A DNA stretch of 64,000 bases from Melampsora larici-populina 98AG31 (lineage: Eukaryota; Basidiomycota; Pucciniomycetes; Pucciniales; Melampsoraceae), in assembly GCF_000204055.1 (NCBI RefSeq), contig NW_006768788.1, forward strand, positions 301,518 through 365,517, in the 5' to 3' direction. A program made the translations under genes and the position numbers. Position 1 is the first letter of the stretch, and each line of letters starts with the position of its first letter. The notes below the pieces were generated by a model. It searched no databases. It had not been told where the DNA came from and saw only the letters and a program-made list of their open reading frames with translations. This document shows, piece after piece, positions 10,758-21,780 of the stretch.

Positions 10758-13700
10758 ATGCCTGAACCACTCTGCAGCAAATCTTGGAAGAAGAGCAGTA
10801 GTGGAGTGGTACGTAGATCTGCTATAACCTCCTCAATATGTAGCCGAAAGTAGGCAGCACAATCCTGGATCCAATTTTCTCATAGTGGTATAACTGCAGC
10901 GCAACCCATCAGGGCTTGAGTTTTTCCGCTATATAGCAGGAAAATACAAGGGTTGCAGCCTCAATTTGTGCCAAAAACCTCTTTCCAGATCCTCCAAAAG
11001 CTCCTCCCCATCATATAAACTAGATCTCAGACTACTGACACCTAGTCTTTTGTCTCTAAACTTCAAGTGTCAGCACTGAGTACATATGTGTGTACCTAGA
11101 GACTAACTTGTAATATATAAAAAACACATAACATGCCTAATTACATGTAAATACAGCCTAGAATATATTTGTGAAATGTGAATTTGATCAAACATATAAA
11201 AACACTAGCCAATTGGGCGGCGGGCGCCGCCTTGGTGGTTCCTCCCTGTGCCTTTCAAGTATTTGCAACATGACTCCTTGAGTCATGAGGGACTTCCCTC
11301 TAAAAACAGAATCCTGGTTAAGAAGTGAATTATTCCGGCTCAAAGATTGATAGATTGGTTGCTTTGTTTTGCCTCCTTGTATACACTCCTCAAAGTAAAA
11401 CAAAACAGGAAAAGCAAGAAATTGTTACAAGCACTTGAGCTTTGAGTTCCTCAATTTTTCTTTTAGGTGATCCATAAGTGGTCCTCTTCATCAGTTTCTG
11501 AGTGGTGGACCTGCTCATAGCCTGTTCACCCAGAAACAGGTTGCAAAGTCCAACTACGGAGCATTCAAAAGTAGGCCCTTGCCGCGTCCCCAAAGTTGAA
11601 CCCCCGTGGGACGGGGAACAGGGAAAGCCGGGGATTCCCTGAATCAATCTTGGAGAATCAAAGTCAGATGAGTCAGTCTTCAAACGACTTGTTGTTCTGT
11701 CCACAGGTGGATAATGAAAGAGTTGTACCTGTATTGGAATCTCATTCAATCAATCTTAGAAAAAAATTTAAAGGAACATCAACTTTCAAGAAAATCATAA
11801 TGAACCTGATCCATTATTAGAAGATACATTGAATCAAAGTATGTTTGGAATTCCTGATCCATTAACTAACGAAAATTTCTCAAAAGTTTTCAATCAAATT
11901 ATTAAAAGTTTTAAATCATCATTCATCTAATAGGAAAACTTCATTTCAAGAAATCTCATATAGAAACATCTTTGAAGTTGAAGTTGAAAACAGATCGTGT
12001 CTTGGAGGTAGAAATGGTGGTGGTAGTTCTTGAATAATATGTGATTCTAATGATCCCTTCCACTCGATCTTGATTGGAATAAACTGACATTGATGATTGG
12101 TGATTGGTGAAGGTCTTTTGTTGTGCAGTTGTTTGTTCTTGTTTGGTGAATTTGCGCTATTCCCTGAAAATACCAAAATAATCCCCAATCCCAAAATTTG
12201 GGGACTGGAAGTAACCGGGGCAAGGGTCTATTCAAAAGTGCAAGTTCCTATAGAGGCATGGGGAGCTTGAAGTTTGAGCATATATGTAATGGGTTCTTCA
12301 AAATTGTATTCTGTTTTAAACAAAGCTGGTTTTTTGTTGTTATAACTAATGTAGAGATGTTGGAGCAAATATATCCCACCAACACTAATACACTTTGATG
12401 AAAAAAGTGTACAACACATCCAAGCGCACCACAGGAGCTATATTCCACACCAAAGCACACTACAATGGGTCTCTTGGTGCCTGATACATTTCCTGATGGT
12501 AACTTGTAGTCCATGAGGTTTTGGGGCCATTTTTTGCAGGTTTGAATTCAACACAACCCCACAATGGGCCCCTGGCGTGAGTATATCACACTGCTGCAAT
12601 CAGGATAGAGAAAAAACACTCCAGAATAAAACTTTGATGGAATGGAAATGAGCTACAAATCCAAGTCAACAGTTTGTAGTGTCTTTCAATTCTTCAAACC
12701 TCAGGAGCCCAGTGGCCAGCCAGACAAACTCACATCCTACCCACAGGGATCACAGTTATGAAAGCAAATCCATCCTCCAAAGGTGAAAGGTACAGGGTCC
12801 TTCTGTTGAGCACTTGTTTATCTTTGACTTGCCATGGTTCACACCTGAAAAACCCAACCATATAGTACCTACCTCTCCTTGGAATTGATCAATATCTGAA
12901 ACCAAATGGATGATGAAGATATCAAAAAATTACAATAGCTCAACATGTTGATGAGAGATGCAATGTGTTTGACTCGCCTGAGACAAAATATACTTCATCT
13001 TTCAAGTTCAATGATAGTTTTTATGGTTCAAATCAAGTCAGCACAATGACTGTGCTCTCCAGATTCATTTTGATTTTATACAATTCCAAATTAAATTTGA
13101 GATGCTCTAAACCAAAGTAAAGAATCAAACATCAGAGCAGGTCTCATCAGCAATTTTGATGGCTTAAATTAACTTTGAGTTGGGCCCTCATTTGGAATTA
13201 CATTAAAGAATTCAGGTGAATGGCACATCAAAGCATGTAGTTGGATGCCTTTGTTTTGATGAGTTGGAGCTTGAAAATTCAGAACAACAAATACAACCGG
13301 AAAAGATGAATGAACATCAACAGGTTTTCAGAATCAAAGTTGTTATTTAAAAGGTCAAAATAAGATCCAAGTAGAACCATTTGATGTTGTTGAAAGAAAA
13401 TAATAAGTGCTGATGCAATTGGAGAAATGTCATAGCAAAAACAAAAAGACTAACATCTCAGATTGACTCCACCATCTTTGATTGTTTTTCACCTCGACCA
13501 CCTGCATCAGTCATCATGTTTGGTTTTTGTGAACAAATTAAACTTTTGCATTTTGATGGGGCTTTGATAAGAGCACTATTGGTCAACTTTTAAAAAACAG
13601 AGGTCAACTTTTGAAAAACCAAGGTCAACTTACAAGATCAAAGACACATAATTTATTGAATTCTCAATCCTGCTCTATTACTACTTTAGCCACAACATGT

Positions 13701-14767
13701 TCTTTAACGGCACCTAAATTGTTGGGTGTTGGTATACCTGAGATCTCAGCAGTAATCTCTGGAACGGGAAGGGAAAAACAGGAATTGATTAAATCTTGTA
13801 GTTGAGAAGCAGGTAAAGGGAATTAAGGTGTTGACATTTTTCCCATGCAAGTTTCAAGTCTAGTGATGCAATTAAGTGTGATGGTTGAGATGGCTTTACA
13901 AAATGTTCAGAAAGTAAGGTTAAGATATTGGATCAAAATATTTCTCTCTTAGAAGAAAATGAAAAAAAAACATTGATTAGCCAATCAGAGCAAGGTAGCA
14001 AAATGCAAAAAAACAAATAACAAAAGTTGAAAAATTAATCTAGAATAAGGAACCTTTTGATTTATGAAAGACCATGACACTACAGACTAAAATTTCAAAT
14101 ACTTGCTTTCCACCACAATTCTAATCTGATTCAATCAAATTTGAATTTGAATTTTCATCAAAGTGAAGCAATGAGTTGACCAATTCTGATCTTCCATGCT
14201 CTGAAACAAATTGATAATTGAACTTGATACTGTACCAATCAGTTCATTGACATGTGCAATATATCCTCCAGATCCAATTCTGGCTAAAATTTCATTTGAT
14301 ACAAAGTATTGATTTGGTTTTAGCTGATAGGTTTGCACTTGAAGTTTCTGGATGACAAACACAACTGTGATTGAATAGAACAATTCCTTTATCAGGCTTG
14401 TTTGCTTTCATATCAGCAAGAAAAATAACACTGACTTTGATTGAATTGAACTAAGTGCTGATCGCACCCAAGACAAAGTGAGCCATGTCAATTCAACCAA
14501 ACATGAGGAATGTAAAAGACTCCCTCCAAGTAAAAGTGAACTGATTTCCTATTCAAATTGATTTTGACTCTTGTCATGTTAGTTGCTTGATTCTTGAATT
14601 CTGCAATTAAACACAATCTTCACTTGCTCTACAATTGTGACCAAACAGTGTAGTTGTTGTCTAATCACCAATACACAAATTGAGTTCAAGTTACACTTCA
14701 ATCTACTACTTCTGTTGATTGATTGGGACACATTAGTACATTTCCATCTTTTAATTCTTTTGATTAC
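10758..14767. other. Long gene-poor stretch with an LTR fragment
   Basis: Apart from the LTR fragment at 11068 I recognise no gene. GC-rich patches occur at 11205-11240 (GGCGGCGGGCGCCGCC, a self-complementary run), 11580-11640 and 12200-12225. The last two both contain CCCCG/CGGGG words and may be the ends of another decayed element. From 12400 to 14767 the sequence is AT-rich and shows only short, unconvincing frames. Confidence 0.4.
11068..11180 (+). mobile_element. LTR 5'-end fragment of the TGTCAG family
   Basis: Starts TGTCAGCACTGAGTACATAT and continues through ACTAACTTGTAATATAT and CCTAATTACATGTA. This matches the first about 110 bp of the LTR that ends at 57091 on the other strand (TGTCAGCCCTGAGTACATAT and CCTAATTACATGTACATAC). 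Similarity fades after about 11180; the rest of the LTR is missing. Confidence 0.65.
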
Positions 14768-15088
14768 CTCCAATTTCTCTCGTAGAATAGAAAGCACAGT
14801 TTCGAAATGTTGAAGAGCAGATTCTGGACTATTGGCCAGCTGAGCAAGATAGAGATGAACGGTAGCAGAATGATATTGGATTTGAGATAACAACATGGGA
14901 TTATTGCCGTCAATAATGATTCAGCGGATATCATCTCCACATCACCTGAAACATGTGTCTTGACTTTTGTGAGATCTTCCGTACTGGTTTCTTTGGCTCG
15001 ATTTTTACTTTTCAGCCACATCATCATCCTCAAAGAGATCTTCTGGCTTTGTTGTATGCCTCGCATCATGATAGATTGTATCATGAGT
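14768..15088 (-). CDS. Two coding-looking segments of an unidentified intron-rich gene
   Basis: On the minus strand 15088-15008 reads as 27 codons of acidic coding-like sequence containing KPEDLFEDDDVAEK. 14920-14768 reads as 51 codons containing LLSQIQYHSATVHLYLAQL and ESALQHFETVLSILREKLE, ending exactly at a GTAATC donor. The second segment has the amphipathic helix spacing of a TPR-like repeat, but I cannot name the family. No complete gene model was obtained. The segments lie just downstream of the USP relic on the same strand and may belong to the same broken locus or to a separate gene. Confidence 0.35.
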
Positions 15089-15164
15089 AAGTACTTGATC
15101 AGGTCCGAGAACAACAAAAAGAAAGAATCAAAAAGGGGAGAAAGAACATTTGCAAGGTAGGATC

Positions 15165-16023
15165 GAGCTACTTGAAATTCCTAAAGTAACCTTCTCCACT
15201 GGTGGATAGGACACCACCGGTACTAAAATGTGGTTGGGAGGACTGAGATGGACTGAAACCTTTGCTGAATGATAGGCCATGGGAGTTTCAAAGATGCTGA
15301 TCGCATCTCTAGCTAAGACTGCATCTGATTGATCTCAATCTTGCCATATTCTCCATTGTTTTTCTGACCAATCTTCGAGCACAGCCATCTAAAGAAGAAC
15401 CAAGAACGAAGAGAAGAAAAAAAAGTTTTGGAAGAGAAGCGATTGATCAAATGATTAGAGGAAGAAGTTTGACAAACATTTTTGGGATTGTAGCCTGGAA
15501 TCTTTCCAATGTGTTCCTTGACTGGTTGGATAGTAGATTCCTTTGGTAGCTCATACACAACCTAGAGACGAGGCTTGATATGGTCAAGAGGGATGAAGAA
15601 GACCATTCCTTTCGGTTTCTTGTTAACAGGAAGTTGTAGAGTCCGATTTGTCAAATTTGATGGCAACCTAAAGAAACAGACGAACAGTAGTAATCGATCA
15701 GGATCCACATGAAATGGTAAAGAAGATATGGATTGTAAGATGGTAAAACAATTGACCTTATCACAATCAGGACAAACCAAAGTACTTTTATACTATCCTT
15801 GAAAGAGATCTACAATCACACCATCATTCCTTCCTCTATATAAGTTCCAACAAGTTTCAGCCAATTTGATTAATTCTAAATCACTGTCACCATGTTGAAA
15901 ATCGGGAACCTCATCAGAATGCTTCTTAAGAACTCGATTAAGATCTTGCAGTAAAGCATCTAACATAAAGATTGAAAATTCTCGTGAATTGTGTTGACCA
16001 TGAACTGAAGATAAAGAATTAAA
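15165..16023 (-). pseudogene. Ubiquitin-specific protease (Ubp12/USP4-USP15 class) relic with nonsense codons
   Basis: On the minus strand from 16023 the frame shows QHNSREF, a variant of the QHDSQEF box, then MLDALLQDLNRV, AETCWNLYRGRNDGVIVDLF, and the zinc-ribbon entry YKSTLVCPDCDKV. It continues through LPVNKKPKGMVFFIPLD, YELPKESTI and, further on, ISIFETP and ILVPVV. The order and wording match USP catalytic domains, which cleave ubiquitin from proteins. The invariant Q of VDLFQGQYKST is a TAG stop at 15795-15793, consistent with CAG to TAG. A second in-frame TGA is likely in the segment before ISIFETP (near 15340). I cannot find the Cys box upstream, and the frame appears to shift near 16023. 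The coding sequence probably once extended to about 16.57 kb. It is almost certainly non-functional unless the assembly is wrong. Confidence 0.75.
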
Positions 16024-17519
16024 CCTTCCAATGATTGATTTAAATTATCTCGATGCAATTGATGAAGAGCCGAAGCATAAGATGCTGGAGATTGAAGTGT
16101 GGTGATTGAACCTTCTTTATGTTTAGGATAAAGTTTATTGATATTGGTCATTTGATCCATTTGACCTAACAAGGCTCGCCATTGAATACTGGAACCGTGG
16201 TTTGTCGATCTGAAGCGCCCTGATTGAGTTAAGATTGATCAGACTTGATGTATTACCAATCAATCACCATCATGTGTTTGTTGCTCAATGACTGAATTTT
16301 TGTCTGGATCAATTAAGAGAGCTTCATTCAGATTGATTTGATCGGATTCAGGATTAATTGGTTTGTTTAAAAGGCTTGAGAAATCTTGAAGGTTGGGAAG
16401 GTGGATTGGATAATCTCCAAAGTCTTGTGGTCTGAAAAGGATCGGATCAAATAGATCTTGGAAAAGTGAATGAGGTGAGAAGGGATTGTGAGAGAGGATT
16501 AACTTACAAGTGCATTGGCTAAGGGGGGGTAAGGGTGAAAAAAAGGGTGAAAACCAGGTTTTGCCCAAATTTTGTCCAGTTTTGGGCGAACTGGGTTTGA
16601 TGATATGATATGATTAATTACAATCTAAATATAAAAACATGCAAGAATCCCGCATTAGTACCTTTGGATTCTGTTTGCCTGTGCTCCACCCCATATGATT
16701 ATCAGCTTTCTTTTGTTAATTTTCAACTGTGATTTGTTCCATTGATTTTTGTATGTAGCACATTCTTTGTTTCTGTTTGAGTCTTTTATTTAGTAGTGCT
16801 TTTTGTAAGAGTTCAAATATTCATAAGGATTTTGGTAAAAGCTTTGTCAGCAGTTGTGGAAACCCCTCTTGTGTCCCAATGCTGTGTGTTCTGAGGTTCA
16901 CACTTTTCCCTTGTCTTGAGACATTTTGACATGTTGTTTGCTTATATGTGGTTTTCTCCAAAAGATTATCTTTGCCTCTGCATTGTTCTACAACCTACTT
17001 GTCATTCTTCTCAGTTTGCTTTGTTATCCTTCTTAGTTTCCTTTCAAAATTTGTCTTTCCCTCACCACGTGGACTGCTTTTGAGCTGTTTTCCCTTCAAT
17101 TTTTTTTGTGATTTTGAAAGTTTCACTACAAAAGTCATAGTTCTTGCTTGTGTCTTGCTTAGTTTTCTTTGCCATATAAACTGGTCATGTTCTACTGAAT
17201 CTGGAGTATATTTTACCTTGTCCAATTTTCTTCTACCCACAAACCATTGAGCATTCAAACGTTGACCAAACTCACCATCAATTATACAAGAAATCAGCCC
17301 TGCATTATTGCTTATTCTGTAGGATTTTTTTTCACTTCCTGCATCAGTCCAGCTGTCTTTTGCAGTGTGATCTCCCTCAGCTTTTTCTACGCTTCCATCT
17401 TGCCCAGGTCGTTAAAAAGTGTTCAAAAGATACCTAAAAATATGCTTTATTCTGTGTTAAGTTGTGTCAATTGCAGTGAAAACCATAACTAATTAGGTTT
17501 TGTTATAGCTGCTAAGTTA
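16024..17519. other. Intergenic; possible upstream remnant of the USP gene
   Basis: A minus-strand frame at 16260-16568 is proline- and leucine-rich at first and then contains PNLQDFSSLL and NPESDQINLNEALL. A second frame at 15960-16172 contains MDQMTNINKLYPKHKEGS. Both look more coding-like than background and may be 5' exons of the broken USP gene, but neither matches a domain I know. From 16600 to 17519 I see nothing. Confidence 0.3.
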
Positions 17520-17882
17520 TAAGAGCATCCACAGTGGTCAGGCCCCATATTGAGGCCCCAAATCGACCAAACCCAATTTTAGTGGGGCCCTAAACCACTT
17601 GGGATGCAGTGGTGTGGGCTCCAAGTTGGTACAGAGCATGGGTTACACATACTCTGAGGCATAGTATGGGTGTGTTTACACATGTGAAGTATGGGGTTTG
17701 GCAAGTGCGGCAATTTGGGGCTCGCCGCTATTGTTGTCAAATCTGACAAATGAGGGTTAAAATTTGGAGTCGGCCTGAAATATATTTAGCAATAGGGCCC
17801 TCCATTGCAGCAAAAATCCAGGGCCCTATTGCTATATTTTGCAATAGCCCCAATTTGGGGGTTGCCACTGTGGATTCTCTAA
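17520..17882. mobile_element. PIF/Harbinger-like MITE, 357 bp, TSD TAA
   Basis: The element runs 17523-17879. It begins GAGCATCCACAGTGG and ends CCACTGTGGATTCTC, imperfect inverted termini of 15 bp with further inverted similarity in the CCCC/GGGG words inside. TAA flanks it on both sides (17520-17522, 17880-17882). A 3-bp TAA/TTA duplication with a G-rich terminus is the hallmark of PIF/Harbinger MITEs. No coding capacity. Confidence 0.8.
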
Positions 17883-18161
17883 AACATTCAAATGGTTCAA
17901 GTTCAAGTGTATCCCAGTGAAACTGTGGCAGGAATTCCTGTCTGTTCTCTAGTGTACTTATCTATGTACACTCAAAACAGCATGTAATATGTAATAAAAC
18001 AACATTTACACCTCATGACTCAGTGTCAAGAGTCAAAATGTTTATACTACATGACATACTTAACGTGCTTACATGTAATTAAGCGTAACTAGTAATTATA
18101 ATAACAATTAATAATAAAAGCAGTGGACCATTGAAGTGTTATAGACAATTATAACTACACT

Positions 18162-19708
18162 GATCCTGTCAGGGTGGCTATACTAAACTGAGAATTAAAG
18201 ATCTCAAGAACTTACTCAGTGAGGTCCCTGACTAGGTATTCCGCTGGTTACGGGGAATAATCAATAGTTCTAACCTAAATGTCAGAAAAAGAACGCACAA
18301 TATGATTAATTCGTATTGCTTATAAAAATTGAATCCTTGAAGGGATTTCACGGGCCTACTGTTAGATTAACAGAAGTAGGATGGTCAATCCTAGACCCGT
18401 TTTTCTCTAAAGCTGGGGAGCTTAGAGTGCCTGGTTATCCTAAGATAACACAGGGATCTTGTCCAACTTTGCGTTGCAAGAACTGAAATGTGACCAAAGA
18501 GAATTCACTTACTAAGTAAGCAAAGAAGTGTTACGTTGGAAAATCCGGATTGATTGAATTAATAGAAGTGGTTTCGAAACTGGGTCGCTGAAAGTTTTTG
18601 GCGAAGGAGTAATCAGAAAGCTACTAGTAAAATAGACAATGAGAATTTTCTTTAGTTAAGCAAGGGGAGAGCAAATACGTTTATTGCACAGTATCTAAAA
18701 GCTGAACTGGTGAAGTTAATAACTGATTCTGGAAGTGGAATAATTTAGGCTTTTTAGAGAGGGGCTACTTTAGTTCTTAGTAAAGGAATCTAAAGATCTA
18801 CTAAAAGAGAAATATTACTGGACTTCAGAGGAAAGATATAACTAAAGGTTATTCTAGTTTTAGGTGCTGTGTAATTCGATGCTTTTCTTCTGATTGTGAG
18901 TCAGGTATTTTATACCTTTTTGATTTATTAGTCGATATTTGCTTTTTAGTCAATTCGGACGGAGATGTTCCTTGCGAGAGTATTAGTATTTGGATCTTCA
19001 CGTCTATTGCTCCTTTCGATAGAGTAATAGTATTAACTACTTTAGTAATCAATCCTTTGGTAAGTCATCTGATTACTTCGATATTTTCTCATCATTACGT
19101 ACCGTGATCACTGATAGTAATCGTGGAGTTCTTGGGTTTACGTAACCTGATCCTTGGTAGTTATCGTGAATTTCTTGAGTTGTGTAATGTCGTTTTAAAC
19201 ACTTAGATCATTGATAGTGATCGTGAAGTTCTTGGTTTTACGTAACCTGATCATTGATAGTTATCGTGAAGTTCTTGGATTGCGTAATGTTGTTCACACG
19301 CTTATCCTTCCTCCTACCGAAGTTCCTGGTTCGCTATCTCAATGGTAGGTATCTTCATTAGTCTTTGCTTGGCTATTACCACTGTTTACGTTATTTCTCT
19401 CTTTTACCTAAAAGGCGTGTTCATTTCAAGACTTCTCTTTTAATGATCTTTCTTATAGTCTTTTTCCTTATTCTTTGGCTCTTATTTCGTCCTGAGAATA
19501 TGTCTTTAGGTAATATTTATGTGTTCTTTTCTAGACCTTTGAAACTAGGTCAATTAAGGTGTATTTATTGAATCTTTGATACTAGATTCTTAAGGTGGAC
19601 ATATATATATTTTATGCTTTTCGTGGATTATTATATACAATATTATAGGTTCTCTGACTGAAGTCCTTCTGGTGTTTTAGACTTAAACACTCGAGGGCTG
19701 ACAGATCC
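18162..19708. mobile_element. Nested solo LTR, 1537 bp, TSD GATCC
   Basis: Starts TGTCAGGGTGGC at 18167 and ends GAGGGCTGACA at 19703. GATCC is duplicated at 18162-18166 and 19704-19708. It interrupts the outer LTR. There are no coding domains inside. It has a tandem repeat block at about 19099-19300 and is longer than the other LTRs here. I did not find in it the dyad motif shared by the other LTRs, so it probably belongs to a separate subfamily. Confidence 0.85.
19099..19300. repeat. Tandem repeat, about 50-bp unit, four copies, within a solo LTR
   Basis: The unit GAT(C/A)(A/C)(C/T)TG(A/G)TAGT(A/T/G)ATCGTG followed by a (A/T)TTCTTG segment and GTAA recurs four times, with odd and even units resembling each other (alternating CGTAACC and TGTAATG endings). 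LTR-internal tandem repeats can act as enhancers; that role here is only a possibility. Confidence 0.7.
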
Positions 19709-20069
19709 TTAGAGAGGAGAGTATATAAACCTCCCCTCTCTCAGCCTTCAAGCAGACCCCCCAAGCCTTTATCACACAATACTTTTAAAGAACAACTAAT
19801 TCATATTGAAATATATCATCAATATTCTTATAAATATAGGAAAGGAGCTCCCTGAAGAAGAGTAAAAGTACAGCTTACATTCTGGATCCTCTACTTAATC
19901 AATCTAGATTGCTGACCTCTGACAACCCCAAGATAGTGACCTTAAGAATAACCTTCATATTGGTGACCTTGAGAAGAACCCCAAGTTGGTGACTTCAAGA
20001 AGAACCAGTCTAGTGATATCTACCTCACTCTTTACTCTGTTATACAAAGATTAAAGGAAGGTCTTGCAT

Positions 20070-20975
20070 CCAACTGTCAGCCCTGAGCCCTGTGTACAGG
20101 ACCATGGACTAACATACACACATATAGTAATATGTCACTTGTCTAAAACCATGATGATTACACCTCATGGGTCAGTATCAAGAGTCACTTAAGCAATAAG
20201 AGTAGCTATACCTTAAATAGTAACATAAAACCTAACCCAAAGAAGAGCAAACCTAAGTGCCAACCATTATTTGGCACCTAGGTCTTGGAATATATAAACC
20301 TCTTTTCCTCCCACTTTGGAAGAAGAACCAACTTCATATCATTCCACAACACAACTCCACAACTTACCTGATTCTTCACCAAGAATATTGAGTAAAGTGA
20401 TACTGTTGTAATTTGATTATCATAGTTACAGCTGTTTCAACGAAGATTGATTTTTTTTGAAAATCTCGCCAATGTGCAAAACCCGGGTTTTGTCCTGTTT
20501 TGTCCCTCACCCGATTTTGTCTCTCCGCTAATTGGAAGAATACAGAAAAGAATAAACCTGTAAATTGAGTTTTGTCTCTGGTTTTACCCGCTGCGGAGAC
20601 AACTTTCTCCAACAAAAGTTGTCAACCTTTCTTGAAACAGCTGTACTTTCTTTGTTCAGGTTATTGTAAAACCTCAAGTGGTGTTCTGAGCTGGTGGGAT
20701 TAATAGCTTACACAACAAGCTTTAAATTTACAAAGATCACCTCATGAAGAGTCTAAAGTACCCAGCGGCACATCTGATTCCTCAGAGTATGAAGCACTGC
20801 AGGCTTCAGAGTTGTAAGATCAGCCAGAGATCAGAGCCAGATCCTTAGAAATGAAACTCAGCCATCCCAATGGCAGCAAATCCTCTTTTTAGAGGTCAAC
20901 TAACTGTAGTTACTAGTCTTACTTCACCTTTTTAGTGAAGAGTCAGCCCACAAGTTGCTGACCCCTCACACCAAC
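20070..20975 (+). mobile_element. Nested solo LTR, 896 bp, TSD CCAAC
   Basis: Starts TGTCAGCCCTGAGCC at 20075 and ends TGACCCCTCACA at 20970. CCAAC occurs at 20070-20074 and 20971-20975. The same starting and ending words (TGTCAGCCCTGAG and CCTCACA) define the intact LTR at 56131-57091, so the two are one family. It sits inside the outer LTR of that same family and itself contains a TA-flanked MITE at 20429-20643. Confidence 0.85.
20427..20645. mobile_element. TA-flanked MITE inside the nested solo LTR
   Basis: The element runs 20429-20643 (215 bp). It starts CAGCTGTTTCAACGAAG and ends with the inverted CTTTCTTGAAACAGCTG, with TA on each side (20427-20428, 20644-20645). TA duplication with short TIRs indicates a Tc1/mariner (Stowaway-like) MITE. 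The centre has recurrent TTTTGTC words. No coding capacity. Confidence 0.75.
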
Positions 20976-21534
20976 CTTCATCAATTATAACATTTATTAA
21001 TTATAATTATAACCTCCTTTTAAGGAGTCAACTAACTATAGTCTGTCTGGATTTGTCCAAACAGACTGCTGGTTCCCTTTACCTTCTTTCTTTTCCCCCT
21101 AGTCTCATTTGTAATTAGTATTTATCTGCAATAAGATCATATATATTAACAAACATCAACCCATTAGTGAACATAGAGGACTTTTAAAAATTTCACTGCC
21201 TTCACACTAAGTATATGTACAATTTCAAAAGCAGTGTACTGAGGACAAAAGTGTTGAAATTTGATTGTGTTGCCTTGCAGCAATAATATGCAATTTCTAC
21301 AAGTAAATACCATGGGAAATTACACTAAAGGCAGAAACTTCAAGAGCCAACAGACAGAAGGTACCTTGGATTCCTTAGTTTTTTTAATGATAGTTTGAAG
21401 GGACTCAGAGAGGCAAACAAAGGTTTTCTTTGGTTCAAGGTCTTTCACAAATAGGTGAAAAAATTTTGTAAGAGGGCCAGTTTTCACCAGCCAAAGAGTA
21501 ATCCCCTCACAAGTCAAAATCTGCATTGTATCCC
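20976..21534. other. End of outer LTR, then unassigned sequence
   Basis: To about 21206 this is the tail of the outer LTR. From 21207 to 21534 I recognise no gene or repeat end. Confidence 0.4.
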
Positions 21535-21685
21535 TTAGGGCACGTTCACTTAAGGAATTTCTGACCAGAAATCACATTCTGTAATTTTTTTAATGCAAAA
21601 ATGTAACGTGCCCCACCAAATAGACATTTTAAATTTTGCAGAATGTGATTTCTCACCAGAATTTGCTTAAGTAAACGCGCCCTTA
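21535..21685. mobile_element. Tourist-like MITE, 145 bp, TSD TTA
   Basis: The element runs 21538-21682. It begins GGGCACGTTCACTTAAG and ends with the inverted CTTAAGTAAACGCGCCC; similarity continues through AGAAATCACATTCTG, so almost the whole element is a hairpin. TTA lies on both sides (21535-21537, 21683-21685). The TTA duplication and GGGC terminus fit PIF/Harbinger. Confidence 0.8.
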
Positions 21686-21780
21686 AGCATGCAAGAGTCA
21701 GTGTGGAATTTTCTTTAGACTTGCAAATAGCTAACCTAACAAAGTCCCTCTTGACAAGCAAGTCTGTGAGAGAGGCACTT

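Larger units (their letters stand above)
17939..21206 (+). mobile_element. Outer LTR carrying two nested solo LTR insertions
   Basis: The start (TGTCTGTTCTCTAGTGTAC), the CACCTCATGACTCAG segment at 18010, the GGATCCTCTAC segment near 19890 and the TAGTCTGTCTGG segment near 21040 are collinear with the reverse complement of the intact LTR at 56131-57091. It is interrupted by the solo LTRs at 18167-19703 and 20075-20970. Removing them leaves about 830 bp, close to the 961 bp of the intact copy. The right end is placed at TTCACA (21206) by alignment. Flanking pentamers (ATTCC and CTAAG) do not match, so the outer boundaries or the duplication are uncertain. Confidence 0.65.

Noticed and set aside
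10501..10770. Minus-strand frame rich in R, S and A
   Set aside because: It is generated by the GC-rich right end of the element at 9752-10746; no family signature.
16948..17492. Plus-strand hydrophobic frames (small membrane proteins?)
   Set aside because: T-rich DNA gives F/L/S-rich frames automatically; no start context, splice or family evidence.
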